Assembly (NCBI GenBank): GCA_024529925.1
Contig: JAFEUB010001017.1
Span: forward strand, 1,036,001 to 1,100,000
Length of the DNA stretch: 64,000 nucleotides
Source of the DNA: Ophthalmolycus amberensis
Lineage: Eukaryota > Chordata > Actinopteri > Perciformes > Zoarcidae
Direction of reading: 5' to 3'
The position numbers and the translations under genes are program-made. Under the pieces are notes generated by a model. The model ran no database searches. It was not told the DNA's origin and was given only the letters and a program-made list of their open reading frames with translations. Shown here piece by piece: positions 47,534 through 58,679 of the stretch; position 1 is the first letter of the stretch, and each line of letters starts with the position of its first letter.

Positions 47534-48908
47534 CAGTGGTTCTCAAACTGTGGGGTGCTTTGGCAAACTGCCTGTGCCAAAGCACACTGTATATTATCCA
47601 GCGGGCTTAATAATAATATTCATGATTATTATCCAAAAAGTTTGGCGCGCTTCTCCTCACACAGCGTTGCCAACAGCGGCGTGAAAAATACATCAAAACA
47701 TGCGGCCTGATCGGGAATAGTGTGCTATCTGTTTTTCGGAGAGATTCGCCCAGCGGTTTCCCCCGAAAATCCCAAAAAACTGAGCAAAATTTCTCCATTC
47801 ACTTGAATGGGGTGTCGGCGTGAAGAGAGCTAAAAAACACTTAACTTTGGTCCCATATTGACGAGCCGTACATTAACGTAGAAACATGATTCAAAGTTTA
47901 AAATGTAGACAAAACGCTGCACTTTATTGAGCCAAATGGACATTTTGATAGCTAGCACAGTTTTCATGAAGTCACAGATTAAGTTTCAGGAAAATGTTGT
48001 GTCTGTTTCAGATTTTATAATGGGTGTGTATTGCGCGGCTCGTTAAGTGAGAGCTTAACCGTCAGAGTGGAGCAGAGCAGGAAAATATTCTGTGATTTTT
48101 CCAAACAAATTGCTCCAGCTCCCACAACTTTTACTCTTGAAACACCATTTTTGGCCAAAAAGCTTGGAAATGTTTTTATGGTTTTATGTGAAGCACTTTG
48201 AATTGCCTTGTTGTTGAAATGTGCTATACAAATAAACTTGCCTTGCCTTAGCATCTCATAATTATGACTTACTATCTCATAATTATGAGATAGTATCTCA
48301 TAATTATGAGATACTATCTCATAATAATGAGATACTATCTCATTATTATGAGATACTATCTCATAATAATGAGATAGTATCTCATAATAATGAGACTTGG
48401 TGACTGAGGGCGGGGCATAGCGTAGCAGGGTTACGGTTTAAGAAGGGACCCTGTTAACTGGTGACCTTCAGCCAAACTCAAATGAACTCAACTTGACACA
48501 TCTGTGTTCTTGGCTGGTTGAATTCTTAATTGTATGGCTTTGCTTTTCTTGTTGCCTCTGATGCGTTATTGTCCACATTGTGTATTTTCACCTCATGACA
48601 ACATCACAAACATCTGTCCTCATTAATTTGCAGCGCTACAAAGATTTGTCTCGGAAACCAGCTGTATTGTAAACTGCTCCGTAGTACACGTCAAAATGCT
48701 CCACGGTAAACACGCAATCTGGTTTACTTAAAAGTGATTGCAATTTTCTTTATTCTATTATTTGAAAAAGCACAGAGGAGTCACAAAATGTTATTTCAAT
48801 AAAAATTCAACATAGACCATTTTGTTACAATTTGGTTGGGGCGGTGGGGCATGAATATTTTTTCTTCCTCCAAAGTGGGGTGCGACAGAAAAAGTTTGAG
48901 AACCACTG
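47534..48908. mobile_element. hAT-type non-autonomous transposon with perfect 8-bp target duplication
   Basis: The termini CAGTGGTTCTCAAACTGTGG and the inverse of ...AAGTTTGAGAACCACTG are classic hAT ends. The 8-bp sequence tcttaaag flanks both sides exactly (47,526-47,533 and 48,909-48,916). The 1,375-bp interior has no transposase frame. It carries a SINE/LINE-like 3' tail (gtgctatacaaataaacttg, about 48,221-48,241) and a palindromic tandem array (48,250-48,396), so other sequences inserted into or were captured by the element. Confidence 0.85.
48250..48396. repeat. Tandem array of 21-bp palindromic units
   Basis: Six to seven copies of a ~21-bp unit, each itself a near-perfect palindrome (tatctcataattatgagat), differ mainly at the centre (ataatt, ataata, attatt) and at the last base. 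Identical units abut without spacers, so it is not a CRISPR array. It lies directly after the CTTGCC tail inside the hAT element. Confidence 0.9.
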
Positions 48909-49088
48909 TCTTAAAGGAATGGCTGGCCAAGCAAAGTAACGGTTAACAGTTTTGATATCCAAAGGGATACTGTCATCAGTCTTTTAAACATAACAATAAC
49001 TTACGTCTTATGTACTTCTACCTTGTAAGGCAAGTTATGAACCATGCTGCTACCGTACATCCCATTTAATTACTTTATTAAACTCGAC

Positions 49089-49789
49089 AGGTTTACAGAG
49101 GAAAAGTATTTAACGTCGTCTTCATTTTATGTTTGTTTTTTTTTGTTTTTATTAATGTTTTTTAAAATAAATTTAATTGTTTTTTTAATGTTTTTTTTTT
49201 TTATCTGTTAAATTCTGAGCTGACTTTTGTGGTGTTAAAACTAATCAATAGTACCGAGTGAGTCCTACGATACTGGAATTAAGAAACAGAGGAAAGAAGT
49301 TTGTCTTTAAAGTATTTATTCTCTGCACAGAGACGGTTCAATCGTCATACAGAATGCAATGCTGTCTGAAGGAGGAAGGACCCAGAGTGTTGGTTGTGTA
49401 CGACTTATAAAGGCCTTGAGCACATGGTGGGATAGGAGGAGCTCATCACTAGCACATCTGGACAGCAGTGATCATTCACTGATCAACCATTGAATTGGTC
49501 CACTGATTGCATCCCCATTCAGCCCCCCATCTAAGTTGACAGTATCATGCCCTTGATTAAGACACACACCTAATATTACTCAACCTGAGAGGACCCCTAC
49601 TGACCATGTCTGACATTGATTCACTTTGTTAATATAAAAAGAGCCAAAACAGTGAGTGGTCAGACAATAAGAACAGATAAGTCAGAGTGGAAATTAGCCA
49701 TCACAAGGTTTACAGAGGAAAAGTATCTGTTAACGTCGTCTTTCTTTTATGTTTTTTTTTTTTTAAATATCAATCTGTTAAATTCTGAG
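49089..49789. repeat. Direct repeat pair flanking a solo LTR
   Basis: Positions 49,089-49,220 and 49,706-49,789 are related copies: both start aggtttacagaggaaaagta, continue taacgtcgtctt and a T-rich run, and end ctgttaaattctgag. They sit immediately either side of the LTR at 49,228-49,705. The T-rich run is longer on the left. Confidence 0.8.
49228..49705 (-). mobile_element. Solo LTR of an LTR retrotransposon or endogenous retrovirus
   Basis: Read on the minus strand, the 478-bp sequence starts TGTGATGG and ends AACACCACA (TG...CA). It has a TATA-like box (ccTTTATAAG, about 49,405-49,412) and, some 90 bp later, AATAAA (49,315-49,320), the order expected of U3-R-U5. No internal region, primer-binding site or second LTR is present, so it is a solo LTR left by recombination. 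No short target duplication is evident at its ends. The family is not identified. Confidence 0.65.
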
Positions 49790-50065
49790 TGACTCAAAAT
49801 GGACTGGTTGTTGAGCGATTGAGGTGCTTTTTCTTTATTTCATGACTCACCATTTTACGTGGTTAGTTTTTTTAAATTGATTTTCAAATTGCTGATGTTG
49901 AAGTGTATTACGAAGTCTACGAAATAAATGGTCAACAATAAAGCTACTGATCTGAAGAATTTGGACTAGTTTCCATTTATTCATTACAAGAATAAAGTAT
50001 AAAATATATATTTAAATAAAGTACACATTAAAGAACATTGCTAGTTACATTGTGAAATGTGAAGA

Positions 50066-50483
50066 TAAAGGAATAGTCACAACATTTTGGGAAGCCAAGA
50101 GTTTATTTAACACATGTTTGTATGCAAATTATGAAGGTATGGCCAGTTAGCTTAGCTTAGCATAAAGACTGAAAACGGGGGGAAACAGCTAGCCTGGCTT
50201 TGTCTCTAAAGTTCTTTAATGAACATGTTACATCTCATTTGTTTTATTCTTATGGAAATCAAAGTGAAACTAAGACAGGTTGTGGTTTCACGAGGGGAAC
50301 GTACGAGACTATTTCTGAGTCGGGTGGACTTTGATCAATTCGCCAAGCCATTTCCCCCTGTGTCCAGTCTTTATGCTAAGCTAAGCTAACTGGCTGTTGT
50401 CTTCTTTCTAACCGACATTCATGAGAGGGATATTGATATTCACCACTAACTATTTCTCAAGAATGTTGAACTTTTCCTTTAAA
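50066..50483. repeat. Teleost MITE with AGCTTAGC motif
   Basis: Imperfect inverted ends (aaaggaatagtcacaacatt against aaaggaaaagttcaacattc) bound a 418-bp sequence. It contains gttagcttagcttagcataa on the left and its inverse, atgctaagctaagctaactg, on the right. I recall this as a common dispersed element in spiny-rayed fish. No coding frame is present. Confidence 0.65.
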
Positions 50484-50896
50484 TATTGGACATATGATGA
50501 CTCACTTGATCAATTCAAAAAACACAGATTGGCTTTCGGTCATTTGGATTTTTGTCGACATATTATTATATTAATCCTTTTTCTATTTTTTAGAGCATGG
50601 GGTTTTTGCAAAAACCTGTCCGCCATTTTCACCTCTTGCTCCCATGATCCCCTTAAGCAGTATTAGCAAATTCTTGAATGCGTCTCACTGATAAAAAAAG
50701 AAAGAAAAATGCCTCAAGGCAAAAAAACAAACAAAAAAGTTGCAGTTGCAAAACACAACATGTGATGTTTACTGATCATCCTCAAAGTCCCGGCAGTGAA
50801 GGTAAGGTTGAGACAATGAGCGGTTAACAAGACATGTGTGATGGTTGGCTACATGTTCTCACACCCACTCGCCCCTGAGGAGGGCTTAATTTCTTG

Positions 50897-50941
<45 letters not shown>

Positions 50942-53600
50942 TTACTGCAAAGGACTTTGGCTTCCTTCTCTCTGCAGAAAACTCCAAACTCTCCACCGAG
51001 CAGCATGTGAGTATCATCCAGTTAATTGGTTTAAAATTGTGTGTCAGGGAAACTCTTTTGTACAGAATATCAATCAAAACGTGTAGATGTTTATTTGATG
51101 ATGAGATAATATTCTAATGTCTGTACGCTGAATATGAATTTAACTAAAAATCATGATTGTGCTCCAAGATCTAACAGATAATTCTCTCTTTTGTTGTTTT
51201 TTGCTTTGAGGACTTTCTCTTCCGAACGCTTTCTTTTCTCTGATCAAAGACTCTTTCCCCAATAAACAATGCACCGGTCAGATGTTTCCTCAGGTTATGT
51301 AACAGTTGCCAGAGCAGCAGGTGGCCATGTTTTACTTTGCTGCATGCTTGGTGTTTTAAGCGGGTTTAACCCACACCCCGCCTGTGATCAGAAGAAAACA
51401 ACCGGCCGTGGATGAAATCACGTTTCTGCTCACGTGGCCGACGGCGAAATCTGCACAAAATCAAACGGCGTTCATTTCACATTAAACAGACGGTAAACAT
51501 TAACCACATGCAGGATGAAGTCACACACACACACACACCGTGCCGTTAACGAGTGCTGCAGGAGGGATGCTACTTCGTGGTCACACATTGATCTGTGATG
51601 TTGAGTTTACCGTTGACATTTCCTTCACTTGTCTTATTGTTTGTACTCACTTTCATTCTCATTCTTTGCTGCTGCGATGATGCAGTCAACCCCCAAGACC
51701 AATTGAGTTTTCTTCTTATATTGCAAATATAATTACAAGATTACTCTATAATACTTTACAGGTCCATCAATAATTTCTCATATTTTCCTAGGATGTCTCC
51801 CTGAAAGAACTGTATAATCTGGTACTGATTAACAAGGAACTACGTTGTTTTTTTTCATTGAGAGAATGGCTCGATGTGAACCCAAAGTAATGATTCACGT
51901 ATTATTTATTTCTGAAAACTTTATTCTTCATAAACGTTGAATTGCATCGCCTTGTGTTCATGTTCAGTTGACCTGCTGTGCAACGACTAGAAGGTTCTCC
52001 AGGTCGCACAGCTCATTTGTATGAACACAGTCTTTGTTGTCTTATATTTTATAATGAATAGCATAGTTCTCTCCAGAAAATACATTTATACAGAAACATT
52101 ACCAAATGACAGAGCTGTAAAATAAATCGTCAGCAGTGACTCAATACAGTCCACTGAAAAACAATACGCGTGGATAGATAAATGAGACTGAATTGTGTTT
52201 TGGGGTGAACTGTCCCTTTACAGATATTATTACCCTCTGGTTTGCAGCCACAATGTATAAAAGAACACCCAAGAGTCTACAGTAGAGCTGTGAATATCAA
52301 TCAATAACTTATCATCCTATAAATTAATTGCCAACTATTTTGATAATCAGTTTGAGTCATTTTTCAGGAGAGAAAAAGTCTAAATTCTCTGATCTCAGCT
52401 TCTTAAAGTGATTTGTTTTCTGGTTTCTTTACTCCTCTGTGACCGTAAAGGGAATGTCTTTGAGTTGTGGACAAAACAAGACAGTTAAGGAAGCCATCTT
52501 GAGCTTTGGGAGACACAGATTTACCTTTTTCACCTCTTTCTGAATATTTTAGACAAAACGACTGAGTAAAATAATTATCGACAGATTAATCGACAATGAT
52601 AATGGTAGCCCTCGTCTACAGCCATGCACACGATGACACGCTGATGTTTAGCATGTTTTGTCCAATCAGTGCTATTGATAAATCGGTGTGTGCTACGGTG
52701 GGGGGGGTGCCACGAGGCGACGCTGGACAGATGCAATGCATTGTTGGGGAAAAATCGAAATGACTAATTATCATTCATTTAATAATTAGCTCATGTTATA
52801 CATTTAACATTAGCTCATGTCCTCTGTAAGTGTTTAGAGATGTGTCCTCAAATGGTTTCGTGTGAACTTTCTGTGACACTCGGTGTCTCAGCAAATGTTT
52901 AGTCTATGAAGAAGCAGTTGACGGCCGAAAGAACACTTCACGCTGTTTACCCTAAATAAGCCATAATAAACCCGTAGAGGCGTCAATATTCACGCCTGGC
53001 TGATTTGCGACCATGACTTCCTGATTACGATAAAGTGATCTTTGTACTAGAACGACTTGTTAAAGTGATGTTCCAGATACTCTACGTAGACGCCTGTAAG
53101 AAACGCAATTCATGTGTTATCCTTTGTGACGTAAATGACCCTGTGCCAAACCACTGCATGTTGTTTACTCAGCATGAATATCAGAGACTCCGAGACAGAT
53201 CTCCGAGCAGCCTTGAGCTACATTTCGTATGTGATTCAACTCTGTTCCTTCTTGCAGGAATAAATGTCCTGTGATAATGATTTTTACATCGGCTCGAGTG
53301 AACCTTTCGAACAGCATCCTGGTACCTGTAGGCGCTGCCGGCACGGCTCCGTAAGCAGGAGAAATCTGCTTTCTCTGTCGATACGTAGCACACACTGTGG
53401 AATTTGTTGCTTCAGTTTAACAACACTGGTTCGACAGCCACATTAAAAGATGACAAATTTTCCTTGCAAGTGATCCCCAGAGGCGATAGGATGTATCATC
53501 TGGGGTATACATGTACCAGAATTCATAGCAATCGATATCGTAGTTGGGTTGAGGCCAGACTTCATTTGATAAAGTTGGGATGCAACTAACCATAATTAAT
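50484..53600. other. Intergenic DNA between the two slc52a genes
   Basis: This holds a CA microsatellite (50,899-50,938, listed separately) and a dispersed repeat at about 52,270-52,610 (aattgccaactattttgataatcag; attatcgacagattaatcga). Open frames are short, and some arise only from the CA run. A non-coding first exon of the second slc52a gene probably lies here, because an acceptor (gtttcctag) occurs at about 53,620. Confidence 0.5.
50899..50938. repeat. (AC)n microsatellite
   Basis: An uninterrupted run of about 19-20 AC dinucleotides. Small reading frames across it on both strands are artefacts of the repeat. Confidence 0.97.
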
Positions 53601-53642
53601 AGACGTCTATTTGTTTCCTAGCACTAGAAACACGCCTCCAAC

Positions 53643-56237
53643 ATGTCCCTTCTCACCCACCTGTTGGCGTGTCTGTTCGGGATGGGCTCCTGGGTCTCCA
53701 TCAACGGGCTGTGGGTGGAGCTGCCCCTCGTCGTCCCCCACATCCCCGAGGGTTGGTACCTGCCCTCGTACCTCTCCGTCCTCATCCAGATGGCCAACGT
53801 CGGGCCCCTCTTCGTCACCCTGATGCACCGCTTCCGGCCCGGCGCCCTGAACGAAGCGGCCGTCATATACGCGATCATCGGCCTGGGCACGGCCGCGAGC
53901 TTCCTGCTGGCTTTCTTCTGGAAGGAGACCGTGGTGGTGGCGGGCGCTCCTCGCAGCGTGGCCCTGCTCGTCTTGACTTTCTTCCTCGCCACCGTTGATT
54001 GCACCTCCTCCGTCACCTTCCTCCCCTTCATGATGCGTCTCAAGGCTCGGTACCTGACCACGTACTACATTGGGGAGGGCTTGAGCGGCCTGCTGCCTGC
54101 CCTGGTGGCTCTGATCCAGGGAGTCGGAGTGGTCCACTGCATAAACAGCACCGGGTCTTTCAACCACACCCTGAACTCTTCCGACAGCTCCGTGACCTTT
54201 GACCTGCAGGCCCAGTTTCAGCCGGCCAACTTCTCCGCCGAGGTGTTTTTCTTCTTCCTCAGCGCCATGATGCTGGTGTGCCTGGTGGCGTTCCTGCTGC
54301 TGAACTACCACCCGTCCGTGGCCAGGGAGCATCCCAGCTACACCAACGAGGGGAAGGAGAAGTCGGAGAGGGACAGGAAGTGGGCGGAGCAGAAGCCCAT
54401 GATGGATACGTACAGACCTGCGAGCCAGAAGCGCAGGAGCAGCTTCGGTACAGGCTTGTACAGCTGGACGCAGGTGTTGTACATCTTTGTCATCCTGGCC
54501 TGGGCCAACGCTCTGACCAACGTGGTGCTTCCCTCGGTGCAGTCCTACTCGTGCCTGCCGTACGGGAGCAACACCTATCACTTATCAGCCACCATGGCTG
54601 CTGTAGCAAACCCTCTCGCCTGCTTCATCGCCATGTTCTTACCCGTAAGGTCAGTGTGTGGCTTGATACACCTTTTTCACTACATTAGTCAGTTTGATTT
54701 CAATAGCTCAAAATCACAAGTTTGCCTTGAAGCTATTAAAGATTATTGATAATAATCGGGGCAGCCTGCGAGACCCTCTAGCCTAGAACCTCAGTTTGCA
54801 TGAGAAACTAGAATTACCGCCTCACGGTTATATGCCTCCACCAACCAGTTAAGTTGTAGTTCGTACCCATGTCTTGCATTCTCTCTACTGACCAGCAGGG
54901 GGCGTCTCCTCCAGATGCAAAAATAAGTCAGATTGTATAGAAGTCTATGAGAAAATGACTCTACTTCTCTCTTGATTTATTCCCTCAGTAAACATTGTAA
55001 ACATGAGTTTATGGTCTCAATCTCCAGTTTCAAGTCTTCTTCAATACAGCATGATGTTCATTTAGTACATTATGGTCCATTTAGAGTCAAACAGACCATG
55101 AAGCAGGGGATGCTTTGACACTTCCATTCATTGGTTGCAAAAAAGCCAAGATGGCGACGACCAAATCGCTGACCTCGAGGCTTCATAACAGCAGTCCACA
55201 AACCAATGGGTGATGTCACGATGACCACGTCCACTTCTCATATACAGTCTATGCAATTAGCACAGGAATTCTTTATTTATGGCCAGAAAGTGACATTTGA
55301 CCACCAAATTTGAATTAGTTCATGCTTGAGTGCAGGACATTTGTGCCAAATTTGGAGAGATTCCCTGAAGGTGTTCCTGAGATATCGCGTCCACGAGAAT
55401 GGGAACACGTGTACGCGGACAACACGGAAACGTAATGCCTTCAGGCCACGGCAACATGAACACCCTATAAAAAGGAAAATTCATAAATAAATAAAACAAC
55501 TTATTTTTTTAATGTTCTTGAGTGTTTTTTTCTTCTGGTCCAAAATGCATAGAATCAATTCTAATTTGTTTTTAGTATTTTGTTTCAAGATAGTGACAAA
55601 AAAAAAAAAAAGAGTTCACAGTTGATTTCTATTGGAAACTGAACTTCCCCTTTTGTTGTGTATGAATAAATTGTGTATTATGTCAATCTTACCTACATAA
55701 ACCTAAAGGACTAATTCAGTTGTTTGGATGACTCATCAAAATGACAATGGGTAAAGGGTAATGTGTCATTTCCCCGCAGATCTCTGCTGCTGATGGGCGC
55801 CCTCACGGTGACAGGAAGCGGGGTCGGAGCTTATATAATGGGCATGGCAGCGCTGAGTCCGTGTCCACTGCTGGTTAATGGCACTTCCGGCGGCGTCGTC
55901 ATTGTGAGTAGGACACTGTTCAGCTATGCTTACCTTTCTCGCGTGGGCGTTACTGAAACACCACATGCAGGCAACCGACATGGAGTTAATTGTAGGTTTC
56001 ATACTCACCTCCGTCTCCCTCCACCAGGTGCTGGCCTGGGTCCTGTTTATTCTCACTCTGTCCTACGTGAAGGTGATCATCGGGCTGATCCTGCGCGACG
56101 AGGGCCACGGCGCCCTCGTGTGGTGCGGAGCGGTAGTGCAGCTGGGCTCCCTGCTGGGAGCCGTGACCATGTTCCCCGTGGTCAGCGTGTACGGCCTCTT
56201 CTCATCCGGGGACCCGTGCAACACGAAATGCCAATAA
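53643..56237 (+). CDS. SLC52A-type riboflavin transporter, second copy
   Basis: This is a plasma-membrane riboflavin carrier paralogous to the gene at 44,005. The exons are 53643-54649, 55780-55903 and 56028-56237. They total 1,341 nt, giving 446 residues, and the GT-AG junctions restore LPVR-SLLLMG and GVVI-VLAWVL. Shared motifs are LFGMGSWVSINGLWVELPLV, PHIPEGWYLPSYLSVLIQMA, DCTSSVTFLPFMMR, NALTNVVLPSVQSYSCLPYG, and the C-terminal ILRDEGHGALVWCGAVVQ. Several N-glycosylation sequons (NST, NHT, NSS) lie in the loop at ~175-190. The large first exon spans what is exons 1 and 2 in the first copy, so that intron is absent here. The coding sequence is markedly GC-richer than its flanks. I leave the symbol blank because A2 and A3 types cannot be separated by eye. 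Confidence 0.9.
54826..55455. repeat. Nested repeats in intron 1 of the second slc52a gene
   Basis: The outer parts (54,826-54,880 and 55,257-55,455) match the repeat at 36,126-36,420: atgcctccaccaaccagtta pairs with atgcctctgccaaccagtca, and gaccaccaaatttgaattag with gccaccaaattctaatcagt. Between them, about 54,881-55,256, lies the SINE-like family also cut at position 1 of the window. The younger repeat thus seems to have inserted into the older. Confidence 0.6.
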
Positions 56238-56238
56238 A
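56233..56238 (+). terminator. AATAAA overlapping the stop codon of the second slc52a gene
   Basis: The last codons read TGC CAA TAA followed by A, so AATAAA spans 56,233-56,238 and includes the stop codon. If it were used, the 3' UTR would be only ~15-25 bases. I do not see another canonical signal in the next 300 bp. Confidence 0.4.
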
Positions 56239-58679
56239 GACTCGACATCCGTGTGTGAACCGAGATATTCAACGGAGGAGACAATTGAATGTCATTTTCT
56301 TTTGACCACCATTTTTGTTTTGTTTTTACTTGGCAACGTCTGAATCTGAGCATGTCATTTGTTACAAGAAAAGCTAGAATGTAGCCGTACAGACCGTGCT
56401 GCTGCAGACAGGATGAACACTATTTAAACTAGTATTTGCACGTTGTGAAAATACACCACTTACAAGTAAACCAACATTCAAGAACCGTACTTAAGTAAAA
56501 GTGCTCGCTGTGCAGTGAAATGTTCCCTGTCAGTGTTTTACTATTCTATATATATGATGTGTCTGGATGCATATCACTGCAGCATTAATGCGTATGTTGT
56601 ATTGTAACTCCTTCATATCGGGCTGTTTAATCTGCAGAAATGCATCATGTTCTATAAGATCATCACATGTTTGGATAGCGTCGCTGTCCTGTTTCAGATT
56701 CATGAAGATGCATTTTCCATCTGATCCAACACGCCTTTTTAAATTAGTTGAATTAGCTCAAGAAGTAGGAAAACATTTTAAACACATTAAGAAACACTTC
56801 ACCCTTTCTGGTTATCACTAACATTCAAAATCCCCAAATTGGGATATCATGTTTTTTTCCTGGACAGTAGGACATGTAGTGGAGTAAACAGTACACTATG
56901 TTCACCCAGTGGAGGAGAAGAACATAACATAAAATGGTAAAACTCAAGAAAAGTACAAGTTGAATTTGTACTTAAGTACAGTACTTGAGTACTTATTATG
57001 TACTTATTTATAATCCACCACTGTATGAAGCTACCCTGACAGCTGTATGTGTGGTCATGCTATATCGCCAGAACTACAATTATTTGGGATAAAGCAACTT
57101 TTTGCCTTGATGTTTGATCCCTTAAAACTAATTTTTTATCATCCAGGAGCAAAAGTCCATTGAATTGACAAATAAGTAGTAATATAATTGTTAAAGAAGC
57201 CCAGTCCTGTGGCTGTAGCTCCTGAGGTGTCTTTCCCTCTGGAGGAACCTTGACGCACTCGTTGTACGCTACATTATCTGTGATGTGTGTTGCATTCGAT
57301 ACATCATCACAGAGAAGTTTGTTTGATGATATATAGCTCATTTATTCTCGTTGTTGTGGAACAACATACAAAAAATGCCATTCTTTCCACCGACAGTAAA
57401 TGTATAGCGGTCAAACACCAGACAACCACGGCGATTTCAGGACCTACATACCTGAGCCCAGGACATGAATACAGCGCCACCCAATGTACACACAAAGAAA
57501 TACAGTTGTATTTACAACACCATATTTGGCTCTAACAATAATAATTCTGCAATCACAATATTGTTTTGTATTTACATGTGCCATAATCATCTTGTTTATG
57601 GTATAATGTCATCCCATGCAATACACAATATGCTGTAATGATTACACTTTAAAGATATAATCCCAACATTACTGAAAGAACACAACGTACTTCTTTATAT
57701 GTCGACCTGACTGGGACAACTTACAGTGGTCCGAACCCTGAAAAGAGCCTACAAGATAAAGTCTTCTCTAACAAATGATGTCCTCTTAATTTACATATTA
57801 TTTTAATATGATCAGATCATTTCCATACTCCATTATTCATTCTTTGATTTTCATTTAGAAAGAAACTGGCAAAAATGATGAATCATTTGGTCATCCACCG
57901 GCCGTGGCTCCTTATTAAACCAATGGTATCATTTCTCCATCAAAGCAGTATTGTTTTGGCGAAACGTCCATCATGCATTTCAAATCTAGATTACCAGATT
58001 TCTACAATCAGATGATGTGAGAATACACTTGTGTTTGGTTTGCGTACAGGTCAATTTAGCTTAACTCAGAGTTCAAGAGATGGATATGTTGTTATGGCAT
58101 TGTCCCATTTGCTAATCATATTAGTAGAAGAAGATTAAAAAAGATTAAAAATGTCTTAATCAGCGTTCGATTCTATTTACCCTCCCATTATGGTTGCCAA
58201 AGAACAAGATGGAGACAGCTCAAATGCAGAATTTGCCCCGATACACTTAAAAGGCACGCACGCACGGCCTGTCTGCATCAACGAAGCCCAGGGAAGCTCA
58301 CATTACAAAAGGTTCTTGTCATGGTGTAATCGAGACCTGTACTGAATTTGCATCTGGCGGGAAATTGGGAGGGTCTTTGTTTACTTCTGACCTGCTACTA
58401 TGTTTTTTATTTATTCATTCTGCCTATCCTTCTTTATTGTGTTGCATTTCTTGTATTAAAGGATTGAATACAAATAAAGTTATTAATATTATTGTTGTTG
58501 TCATGATTATTAACATTATCATATAATTATATAATAATACTAATTATTATTATTATAACAATTATTTTTATTTTTATTATAATAATAATTATTACTTAGA
58601 TATTACTCCATTATATATTTACATAGCAAATAGTTGTTTTGCTGCTACATCAATGCTCTGCATGGCGCATAGAAAGGCT
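56239..58679. other. Intergenic DNA, no gene seen
   Basis: About 56,480-56,600 and 56,940-57,025 carry fragments of the fish element seen at 7,155 (aagtacagtacttgagtact and similar, here inverted). About 58,480-58,620 is low-complexity TTA/ATT-rich sequence. No open frame looks coding. Confidence 0.55.

Noticed and set aside
48250..48396. CRISPR-like array
   Set aside because: The palindromic units abut without spacers, and the setting is a vertebrate transposon.
50824..51086. Several frames across the CA microsatellite
   Set aside because: They are produced by the dinucleotide repeat (Thr-His or Val-Cys runs) and have no coding features.
53607..54581. 324-codon frame on the minus strand opposite the second transporter
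   Set aside because: It is antisense to a GC-rich coding exon with a clear SLC52A protein; low-stop antisense frames are expected there. The peptide is low-complexity His/Gly/Gln-rich.
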